Shown here: positions 23,701 to 35,700 of the stretch, piece by piece
How positions within the stretch are numbered: the stretch's first letter is position 1
Layout of the letters: each line of letters starts with the position of its first letter
Assembly: GCF_015706575.1 (NCBI RefSeq)
Contig: NW_024037071.1
Coordinates: 9,475,774-9,539,773 of the forward strand
Source of the DNA: Patiria miniata
Taxonomy: Eukaryota; Echinodermata; Asteroidea; Valvatida; Asterinidae
Direction of reading: 5' to 3'
DNA length: 64,000 nt
The notes under the pieces: generated by a model
Database searches by the model: none
Told to the model about the DNA's origin: nothing
What the model saw: the letters and a program-made list of their open reading frames with translations, nothing else
Translations under genes and position numbers: made by a program

Positions 23701-26700
23701 AAAAACATCTCCTTTCCCTCCACAAGCAAGAGAGATTTTGTTAAAACCTTTTTTCAAAAATTCACTTTTTCTCCTATCAAATAATAACACAAACACTGTC
23801 CCAATGGAATTTCGAGTGATTGATATTTTGACAAGTTCCACTGTTGACGGAGGGATGAATAGCCATCTTTGTTCCTTAAGACCCCGAGGGGTAAAAATGA
23901 CTGGCTTCCCCCTTACACAAGGGACTCATTTGGCCCAGAATAAAAAATCTGCCAGATTAGCCAAAATCACTGAACATACACTGTAACATGTGTCTCAGTA
24001 GCAGTGGTGGACTCCCAGGATATCTGACCTGGCAATTCCCATTGGATGAGTCAAACATTGTAAAGATTGTGCCTCTTGTGGTCTGCATTTCCTACATTAA
24101 AAACAGGTCTACAATATAGCTGTACATCAAATTCCATTAAGAGTAAAATGTGTTGAACACAACAAAATCAGAGAGTAGAATTCAGTTCTCAACACCACTA
24201 ATAAACAAGCAAATCAGACACTGTGCCAAGGTGTGAGAGTGCTGCATGACGTTTGGATCCCTAGAGAAAAAGTAAAGTCTTTCATGAGCCAATATGGCCC
24301 ATCAGGCCAGCATTTATCTGCGGTTTCAGTAAAATGAAACGACTGAGAATATTTCAATTCCCACTGGATGGGATGCTAGTCCATCGCAGGTTACTCCCCA
24401 GCTAATGCCGGTACCTGTTTTACCTGAGTGGAGAGAGGCAAATGGGGGTGAAGTGGCTTGCCCAAGGACACAACATATGACCAGCAGCTGGATTCGAACT
24501 CCTGACCCTCTGGTCATGAGTCACGAACCCTAACCACTAGGCCACACTCCCCAGCATTTTGTACATTAAAAATGGGCATAGTTAAATACAAAGCCCTACA
24601 AATGAAGATCCCGAAACAGTCACCAACGAGACCAACATTGTAACTTGTATGCATAATTTGCTGCTGAAATTTGTCCAATTCAAAGCTGTACAACCAACAA
24701 AGGTATGTACCGGTACCGTTTATAACCTTTCCACATAAATACTATTAAATGAACAAGTTGAAAGCATAATTCTTTGCAATTTCATAGTCATCTAAAGGTG
24801 AAATCAGGGACGAAAAGCTGCTAAAAGGACAACACGAACTGGCACATTCAAGTTTCAACAGTCACATTTAGGGTGTCAAATTTCTTTTTCAAACCAGAGT
24901 GCACTTACATTTAAAGTACAAAATCTGACTGAGCTAATTCCATTTTTTCAAAGAGTTGAAAACAAATTTCTGTCTCAAGGCATGTTCATTTTTGGCGTGA
25001 AAGTGAATGTATATAGATGGAAATCTGAGATGTCACAACAAGTATTTGCATTACCAATTAATAGCAAAAGTTAAACGCGTTTCAACCCCGCAAAATTTCG
25101 CAGCGAATGCTTCCTGACGTCACATTTGCTTCGCATTCACATCAAGTATGTACCAGCCTTTATGGTAGCAGACTGAAGCAGCCATTCACAAGAGAAGTTT
25201 TCATTTCTACATTTTGTCGGTGACTTGTAGTCCACTTTCCAAACAAAATGTCAACAAAAAAACTGACTTGAGCAGGATCTCCTTGCCTTTGAAGTTGCAA
25301 AAAATAAAAACAAAGCCATGACTTTGAACATGTAAATTTCTTCTTGAGTGCCTCGCATTCTCCCCACGTAAAAACTCTCTTTCCCTGATAGATCTCTGAA
25401 ACAGTCCAGTACCCAGACCCCCTCCAGCCTTACCATGCCTGATGTTTTCCGCCACCTGGCTGTTGGACTTTTCCGGCTTTTCCGCGGACCACTTCCGGCG
25501 CTGGGAGAGATGCTCCGGCACCAGTTCCCTCATCCTCAGCTTCCGGATGCAGATGGAGGCTGCCTCCGGCTCCAAGGCAATCAGGAGCTGCTCCGGGAAG
25601 GAGGGTGAGGCTATGCCCGCCTGAGAATAAAGACCCAAATTGGAACAGGAAAAAATTGGAAATTTCGAAGCGCATATCAATATGTTGAGCAGTATACAGG
25701 GGTGTGAGTGACCACTGAAAAAATGGCTTAAAATAGCTGAAAAAGGTGTAAAAAAGCTGAACTTTGGAAATCTCCTATACTTCTGTACACAGCAAGTGAG
25801 GGAAAAAAGCTGAAATCCAAAACAACAAAAGCTGAAATCAGCTTTAAAGCTGAGACTTCATACCCCTGAGTATAGGAGCAGGTTTGGTCCTAATTTCCTG
25901 ACTCCCTTTTGCTTAAAGACTACATGTAATTCGGCACACAAAATCAGAAGCCAATTTCGATACAATCTCGTCAACACAATTTGGAAATGTACATTTGCAG
26001 GCGGGTGATGGGTTGCATTGTCCAGCTTTCCCCAAGTATCCAGCAGTGGACGTGTATATATTGTTCAAATTGTTTTTGTACATACCATGGTTCGAACTTA
26101 AACTTGGCCACTGTACATGGCCTGTCATCATAGCAAATATCGCTCCGTGGTAAGGCCTCAGAGTGTTGCAAAAAATGAGGTTACATTGAGATGTATCCTA
26201 CAAATATTGTACAAAGGACTCTCAAGCGTTGGCATTTGTGGTACATGTATTTGACTTGATATAAAACTTTGGCCGATATATCTTGTCTTTTTTCAAAAAA
26301 GGTGTTTTTTTGGTTAAGGAATCTTTTGCCAACATCTCCAAAACTAAAGACAAATTTCCTATGGGTACCATTATACCACTGGGCACGTACATGTAAGTAA
26401 GTTAAAGCCAGTTTATGCCGAGCGCAAATGCGGATGAGAACGCAACCTTGTGTTATCACGGCGAGTATTAGCATTACAAATTCACAAAGTGGAACACAGT
26501 CCAACTCCGGTGAATTTCGCCACAAAGGTTCAGTAATGCATGAACTGGCCTCAATACCAAAGAGGCATGTTAAAAGCCTTAGTTACCCTGTACGCAGCTT
26601 CTCTCATAAACTGCTTAGCGGGTTGCTTCCAGATAGCAGGAACGGTAAGCACCCAGCGGATGTCACCCGGGTCAAACCGGCCGTCGTTGGATTGGTCGCA

Positions 26701-29700
26701 CAGTTCCTCCATGGCGTGCCCGCGGAAGAAGCACAGCGCGTGCTCAAAGACCTTGATGGCAGGGAGTCTCTGTCCGTTGGCCGCGGTAAGCTCGGTCTCC
26801 AGGTTTAGATTCTGTGAAAAAAAATAAGGGAAAATTTGATTTAAAACAGGTTTTCACTGGAGGTAGACTTGAACCTGCAACCTCTAGAAGAACGAACTTA
26901 AATCAAATCCCATGTTCGAAAAATTGACTGGATCGGGATTCGAACCAGCAACCTCTGAAATTCTGTACCCGTGTTAGCTTAATAGTCTCTCTCAATAACA
27001 ATATGAAGCTGAAACCCTCTGGAAATTTGTGAAGAAATGCTCTATCAACTGAGCTCTCCAGACTCGCGTTTGAAAAATTGGACTGAGTGGGATTTGAACC
27101 CGCAACCTCTGGAAAATATACCTGTGCTCCATTAGCTGAACTGTACAGACTATGGTAAGTGGGATTTAAAACTGAAACCCTCTGGAACGATAAACTGATG
27201 CTCCATCAAGTGAGCTTTCAGGCCTTCTGTTGGACAAATTGACTTGAGTGGGATCTGAACCAGCAACCTCTGGAATACAGGACCGGTGCTCCATTAGCTG
27301 AACTGTCCAGACTAAGTGGGATTTAAAACTGAAACCCTCTGAAGCAGTGAACCAATGCTCTATCAAGCAAGCTGTCATGCCTTCTGATGGAAAAATTAAC
27401 TCGAGTGGGATTTGAACCTGACACTTCTGGGACACTGCGCCAGTGTTCTGTCAACCATGCTATTGAACCCCACTGTTGGCAGTCTCAAAAGTCGGTTGCT
27501 TTGCGCGCACACGACGGCAAATTCTTGTGCAAAACGCAGTTACGAAAAATCGACGAAACAGATCGCCGGTCCGTACGGGAAAAATTAGGACGACCCGAAG
27601 TGTCCGACCCGGCGGAAGACACCCTCCACATTTTTCCACGGATGTGGAGCGATTTTGGCGCTGCGGGAGACCGCGGTCTCGGATCCTTTCAGGAGCAAAC
27701 ATTTCTCGGAGGCCGAGTGAAACTTGGTCTTATAAATATAGATTGGCAAAGTTCCAACCAGGCAGTGGAGTGGAGCTGGAAATTCTAGCTACAACCATCA
27801 CAGATGGTTGTTAATCATGGCCGATTGTGGGAGCGATAAATCACCATGGCGACCCGGGGGATGAGGAATGCAGTCAGGGGCAACTGTTAAACCGCAAAGA
27901 GGGAGAAAAAGAAACTACCGGTAAAGAGGACAGAAGAGCGATCCAACGACCAAACACCTGACAGAATGTCAACTCTTTGAACTTTTTTCCTACTTTTTAG
28001 TCGCTGGGGATTTTTGGAAGGTCCAGGTTATTCGTTTGAGTCACTGGGGACTTTGGAAGGACCAGGTTGTTGATCCTTTGTCACGCTTTGTTACATTGTA
28101 CGGTCTTTAGTAAGGGAGGGGTGGGGGGGGGGAGTGATCTGGAATGCTGTGTATGTAGCGGGACAGTGTACTTTCATTACAGGTGCACGTCCCGCCTCAA
28201 ACTGCCTCCCATTATTGGATTGTTAATCATCATTACTGCTTCTGGCCTATTTCTGTCTTTTCTGCAATTCCTGCTGCAAGTCACGTACAATGTACCCATG
28301 CAATGCAAAGTTTTAAATGCAATCCTTGCAAATACACCTTTGTGTCCCATTTAACCTTATTTTCAAGGGTATTTTGGTGCCTTTTTGTTTTTATGCTTAT
28401 GCAAATTTCCATACTCATGAGCAAAACTGTGACGCCTTTCTGGGCAGAAACTTCAATTTTACAGCTATTTCAACAAACAAAGTTGCTAGAATTTTGGATA
28501 TCTTTATGGTCCATGTTTTGAATGAGCACATTTTGGGTTCACAATTTGAACAGAAAACCCTTTAACTGAACAGTGTCTTCCTGGAATGACATCACAGTGT
28601 TAACAGCACCCTCAGTTGTTGGGAAAAGCGTAAATATGTAAAATGTTTAAAAAGTGCACTTTGAAATGAGATTAACCAAAAAGGGATGTCAAATAGATTT
28701 CATACATTTAAGAGGAGTAGAAAGTTACACAAAATGTGTTCCTAAGAAAAATTCATCGCATGGACTCTTTTAAGGGAATGGCAAAACTTTGACGTTTTAA
28801 TAGGCAGAACATGCTCATTGCTATATGCTTCAGCAACCACGTACATGTGCATGTTTCCTTAACCTGACCACGAATGGTGTGTTCCATTCTCGCAGGTGCA
28901 GAAAAATGCTTCCTGCACATTTACACGTACCACAAGTACAATGTAGGTAACATTGCTACCCCCTAAATCATGAAAACCGAATGCCATTTATTCCCGCGTG
29001 ATCTGAAAGTAATGTGCACGCAACATTTTTTTCACTCAAGGAGTGCCAAAATGGATACTCCCAAATGCAATTCCTCCTGTCAAAAACATTGTACATGTAC
29101 ATGTTTTTTAACTTTTGAGTATTCAACACCCGTGTATCAGGTACATGCATGTGCTTACTCCCACTGACAAAAAGAGTACCCCCCCCCAAAAAAAAAGAAA
29201 AAAAAAAGAAGAGGAAAGTCTGTTTATTTTCAAATCTGATATTTTAGTTACAGTAGGTCAAATCAGGTCACACCAGTTTTCACTTCTGATGATGTAGTAG
29301 GGTGTATTTTTGTTTGGACCCTTCCATTCCCAAACTAACTTCCGGCCTTGACTGTGATGCACAAGGGGCAGGGACCCTGGGATAAAATAAGGACTTCAGA
29401 AAAACTTTCCAGAGGAACGAAGTTGACCCCCAAAAAGTGAATGACCCAGAGGGTGATGGATGCCCGCCTTAGGAATGTTAAAAGCTTTTTTGGAGGTGGA
29501 AAGGTGAAAAGCAGATGTCAAACTTCTCTTTTTCTAGAGATTACAGAGGATAGTGATGAGAAAATTTATTGTGAATCAATTTTCTCTCTTCTTCTGCCGG
29601 CAACAAGAATCCTAAATCTTCTGGGGGACACTTTTAACTAGCGCACTCTTCAAAGAAACTGCTGGTCATTGACTCCTCTTCTCAATAATAATTTGTAAAC

Positions 29701-32700
29701 AGGAGCGGTGAAGTAAATTTCTTTGCCATCAATCACCAGCTTAAACCTGTTTACGCACCCAAGCAATATTTTCACAAGGGAGGATAGGAAATTGTTTATT
29801 TACAGGTGCTCAGTCTTTCAATTTCACAGGAAATGTTTTAAGTTTCTGGATAAGTTGGTGAGTAGAGGACAGCGAGTAGTGAAAGAAGTTCCTACTGGGC
29901 CTAGATAATTTAAAACAGCATCTATTTCTTGCATTTAAAAATTTCAACTTACATGTACATGTACATATAAAATTTTAAGAATTTAGCTTTTTTTTTTCAT
30001 TCTTGTCAATTGCATTATACATTACATTTGTATTTTGTCAAATAAAAAAAGATAAAGGAGCTGCTATAGAAGTACAAAATATTACTTTACGTGCTAAGTG
30101 CAAATTAGCTCAGCAACAATTACATGCAATACTGTACATACAGGTAGCATGACTTATTGGCTTTTACACAATAGGGGGTACCTGAATAAACCACCATAAT
30201 CTACTGGTAATTGGTGGGTTGTTGATCACGTCATTAAATTATTCGTCCCAACACACGGCCCGGCCGTACCGCAAAACTAGAAGTTCTATTCCACAATAAA
30301 TAGAAATTCCATTGCACGGTCACAAGATTGGTGGCTCTGTCCAATCAGATGAGGAGGATTTATTCAGGTGTTGTATGAAACAAATAATGAATGTTTCACA
30401 TTCGTGCAATGGAAATAATAATTTCATTCGGTGACAGATGGAGTGGTCCATTCCACACGATGGAACATTCCATCTGTCACCTCATGAAATTATTCTTACC
30501 ATTGCACTCATAAACATTCATTATTTGTATAATAACCTGTTTTTCTTAAGCAGATTTTTTTTCTTGCTTAGCTGATTTCTTCACTGAATAACTCTATGAC
30601 ATTGGTGACATAGCTCACAAAGGTCCTTGCTTTATGGTATAACTTGAAAGCCGACTACATTTATCATTTTATGGTAAGGAAAAGTATGCTCCGGAAAGGC
30701 AGATTGCATTCTCTACTTTATGTATCAATGCCAGACAACCAAAACAATTAAGAGATTGATATGTGTTTCCCATAGAGATGGCCGGCGTTGACTTCAAAGT
30801 GTTTTTATTTTAATGTCAGACTCACAGTGACGTTCTTAATGGATACAAACAATTACCATTGGGCAAAAGCTGTTATGATAAAGATGAATGACTGTCTGCA
30901 TGCAGCATTTCCTGATCAATACATTGATTGATTTAATGCGGTTCGCTGGCCTCGATGTATTAAATACACAGCAAAACGTTTAATGCCTGCCGGTAAAACT
31001 GTTCATTTACCCAATACTGTTCAAAAGTAAATTATAAATCCATGTACATGTATTAGCCCCAGGCAGGGTTGGACTGGAGATACTTGTGATGAATCACAAG
31101 TCATCATAAGTCAATCACAAGTCCATCATAAGTCAATCACAAGTCCATCACAAGTCATCACAAGTCCATCATAAGTCAATCACAAGGCCATCACAAGTCC
31201 TCACAAGTCCATCATACATGTAAGTCAATCACACGTCCATCACAAGTCATCACAATTCCATGATAAGTCAATCACAAGTCCATCACAAGTCCATGATAAG
31301 TCAATCACAAGTCCATGATAAGTCCATCACAAGTCCATCACAAGTCCATCACAAGTCATCACAAGTCCATCACAAGTCAATCACAAGTCCATCACAAGTC
31401 ATCACAAGTCCATCATATGTCAATCACAAGCCATCCAGTCTCTCAAGTCTCAAGTCACCTCACAAGCTACATGTATTCAAGTAGGACTCACTCTGTATTT
31501 TTTGTGTCTCCTGTTACAGTTGTGACTTGACGTTCGAATTGACTTGTGATTTTCCTGTGACCAGACTATAGGATGTACCGTGCATGTACACATGTACCCT
31601 ATCTTTGTGATCCATCACAAGGACCTAGACTACAACAATAAGTCCAATATGATTTTTCAATCCTCGGTCCAGACTGGGGGTTGCTTTTCAATTCAAAAGC
31701 AGTCAAACCAGGTTTCTCAGATTTAAGTTTTGAAGTAAATGTATAAGCGAAAGGGTCCAAGCACAAGATCAAAGTGCAGAAAGAAATTCCCACCTTTAAA
31801 AAACAAAATACACTTCTGTCCATATTTTTAAACTGAAAACCTTGTGTTCAAAAAGAATAACTCCTTTGAAAATATAAAAAAGAGCCTCTTAGCATTAAAC
31901 TAGATGCAAAGTTTGATCCAAAAACAAAATGACAACAAAAACTGAACTCTACAAATCATTTCCAGCATGGGGATGATAAAATGTCCCAAATGCATCATAA
32001 ACAAAATAAAAAAACTTGGAAATGGCCATAGCTGTGGTCAAATCACCATGGACCCCAGGTTAGGTAATTTTATTTATTTGAAGGTGGCAGGGTAAACTCA
32101 AGTAACCTTTAATACAAAACATCTCTTTTCATGGATTTTGCGGTTTGAAGAAGGGGGGGGGGGGGGAGGTGTGCTCACAGGTGAAAAGATTTATTGGACA
32201 ATTTCCCTTGTTTTTCAGCCGAGAGACAAATAGAATAGAGTGAGGCTATCACACCCCAAGGTGGCCACAGCCAATTTGCTGGTGGGATTTATTGACAGAA
32301 CCAGGAGGCAAAAGAGAGGAAATTAACTTGTTTTTGACTGGATCAGCTTGAAATGGAAATGGGCACTCTGGAGGATACTGCATGGAAAGACCATCTGTCA
32401 GAGAGAAACCATGAAAAAAAAAGGAACAAAAAAAAAACCTCAAAAAAATGTGGCTGTCTTACAATGTATGGTTGTCTTACAATGCACATGTACAGTACAT
32501 ATGTGGTCATTAGGCCCAAAATTAATTTGGTGATGAACCATGCCTACTTTGGAACATGGGCAAAAACATGCGCATCTTCCCAATGTGCATATGATTACAC
32601 GTCAGATTTTTGTCAGGAATTTGGCTGCATAGTCAAGGCAATGATTGTTTGAAAATCACGGGTAAGGCTTGACCAGCACCCTCGCCGGCTCCGGGCATTA

Positions 32701-35700
32701 GGGGGGGGGGGGGAGGAGTGACAGTGCAAACTTGGGGGGGGGGGGGGGCACACCACTAGGAAAAAACACACTTACATGTATACATATATGTAATCTTTAT
32801 GCTTATGGTTTTCGCCGATTAGGGGGGGGGGGGGCAGCCACAATGTAAAGATGGTATCAGCATGCCGTTTTCACAGCAGTAATGCTGAGATTGTGATCTT
32901 TTCAAATCTGTAAAAAAAAACGACTCATTTAACTCGATCGCATCACAATATCTTGTACATGTATGTGAACATGCATACAATACATGTAACTTGACACAAA
33001 TGCAAATTTGACACCATAAAACGTTTGCTGTGAAATTTGCCCAAGTTGAATTGTGTTCAACTTTTGCGAATATGCAGCGTGAAAACTGGCCGTGATGTCA
33101 CAACTTCGCGTTCACATTTGCTAAATCGTACCGCACATGAACCGGCCTTAAGTACAGCTTGCTGTCAAACACAAGGATACTTTCGGGTCGTTCTTAACAA
33201 GTTACAAATGTACCTTGACAATCAAAGTAAAACCTTAATGGTAAAGACTTTAAATTACACAAATGCCTGAGATCCCACTAAAAAGCACTGATAATTATCA
33301 CGGGACAAGTGGACAACACTTTAAAAACTTAACTACACAAAAATCTCTGTCTGGTACAGTATTGCACAAACTTCACAACCTAGGATGATGAAAACAAACA
33401 TCCACAACTTTTGACCCATGGATCCTGGATCTTCCCACCAGACTTTTTACAAACAAGTTTCCTCCCAATAGTTCAGCCTTCAGGGTAATCTCTGATATGG
33501 GTCACCTGAATGAAATTCTTTTAAGTACTTACATTGTACATGTACAGGGTGCTGTCTGTTAGTGTTAACCCTTGCTAAAATTGACATGACTTTGAAATGA
33601 TTAGTAAACTAAAAAATCTAAATTGAGAAGTTGTTTACAATGAAAAGCTCTTTACAAGTGTGCAGGACATTTCCACACCCCTCTCAACAAAATGGATTAG
33701 CCTGCTTAGCATATGGCTTTTCTAACATCCAAACTCACTCCCTCTCCTTGTTCATTGCAACAGCAAAGATTGACCCCAGTGTTGGATGCAAAGTACATAC
33801 TGTACATGTACATGTGTACATGTACATTTTATGTAGGCCTACATGTACATGTTATAAAGCCGGTATGCAAGGCATCTTTCGACAATTATTTGTACAATGC
33901 TTTCAGGAAGAAACTACACCCACTACTATAAAAACTTTTTGTGACCTTTTTCTCCCGGGTGAGGTAAATCATGTCATCGCCTCACCGGTCAAAAACTATT
34001 TAACTATGGGTGACATGAAATGCGAGAAAAGAACACCACCTAAAAATAGAGTCCGCCTACATGCAAAAATGTAGTCTACAGAAGAAAAAAAAACTGTTTC
34101 AATTTCTTTGGTTTGGGTGAAGTGTGGAGCAATTTGGAGGTTGACAGATTTATTTCAATCATGCCACAACCAATAGAGGGATTTTCTCAGAAAATCAATT
34201 GATCACTTGGTGGCTGCCTGAACTACGAATAATAAAACAAAAACACATCAGCTCCATTGACAATGCAAGCTGCGTTACAATAATATACTTACAAAAAATA
34301 AATAAACAAATATGGAAAGAAAGTTAAACTCACGCCTTAAAGAAATATTGAGTTAAGCATGTAATATTTACCAAGTTAAAAGTTCCCACAGTTTCTCACG
34401 CGTATTTTGACGCTTACTTCCTATTCTTTGAACAAATAACAATCAAAGGCTTCAGGCCTATATGTACCGGTAATCTATCTTGAAGTAAAAAAAATATTAC
34501 TAATAATAGACTATGGGAAAGGACAACAGTGACACACTAAAACAACATACAGCCTTGTTCCGTAGTTGTAAATGTAGGGACATACACTTGTCTGTACAAG
34601 GTGTTTGGACCGAAAACGCTGTGGGGACAGCAGAAAGTCCCCATATTTGCACAACAATAAAAAACTTCCCCATAACACGGTGTAGGCCAGGGCACAGCGC
34701 CAGACTACACACCCTTACCCCAAAATTAAAAGTAGGTCTTTGGCCACTGACCTCATGAGTCAAACAAACCAGTCAAGACCGGGACACAATAGCTTCAGGG
34801 TAAACACTTCAAGTTTTGAGCTAGTCTTCCCTTGACAAACAGGCACGGGCAAATCCTGCTTTTTCACTTTAATTTCCACCCCCCCCCCAACACTTTAGGG
34901 AAAAAAGGTGTTAAAATAAGATCAAATATTTAGTACTGGGCAAATTTTGGAATAATAGAAAACAGCAGGAGAAGCGATCAGTGGTGGAATTTTTTAGGGG
35001 AATTCCGCAGAGGATATAATGCATAAGGGGCACGATTTGTCACATTTTTGTTGTTGACAGATTGGGATGAAGACCAACAAATTGGCTTTTTCAGTTGCTC
35101 TTCTGTTCTGGGCATTCCACAAAAGTACAGGAGCATAAGTGGTTGGCCAGCGACAAGTGGCTGATTTCAAAGTGACGTACAGCAAGTGCAATTTTCTGGG
35201 AATCTGTCTTTGACATTTGCAAGTTTTTTTTTAACAGGACTCATTCCTTGCCAAGTCTGAAAATCTGCCCTCTCAGTTTGTGCTGTGTGCCCACTGTATG
35301 GCTCTTAGTCTCGGGGCTCCTACAGATGCAGCTTTTTGTCTTCAACTTTTCCATCTTCAGCCTGAAAAGTTGTTTTCCCCCGCTTCTTTACTGCGGCAGA
35401 ATTTACTTTTGTTGAATTGCGTGATGTGTTTTGTCCTAAGAAATGTAATCATACATTTTTGCAAAGGAGACACAATAAAATGTCAAACTTTGACATCACC
35501 TTGCTCATGTTTCTCTTCATCCTACTATAAAGTACTAGATCTTAGAAGTAGGATAAATTTTTTTAGGAGTCTCCTTCTGTGAAACTTTGTTGGATGTATC
35601 TCCTGTCCTCCCCCCCCCCCCCCAAAAAAAATGGGGCTCTAAAAGCATTGGAGAAGATCTCGCCCTATCAAGCGTGACCTTGGCATACCTGCACACACTC

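Noticed and set aside
25207-25433. Downstream extension of the minus frame beyond exon 25434-25620
   Set aside because: A clean G/GTAAGG donor at 25433 precedes it and the extension has no HSPA12 similarity; the spliced product continues correctly at 20924.
31080-31445. Coding repeat with 70-codon frames
   Set aside because: Open frames come from an irregular 11-12 bp minisatellite and change phase with unit length.
33631-34074. 147-codon + strand frame
   Set aside because: Lies in the middle of the 15-kb intron, crosses an ACATGTACATG repeat and shows no domain or composition expected of a protein.
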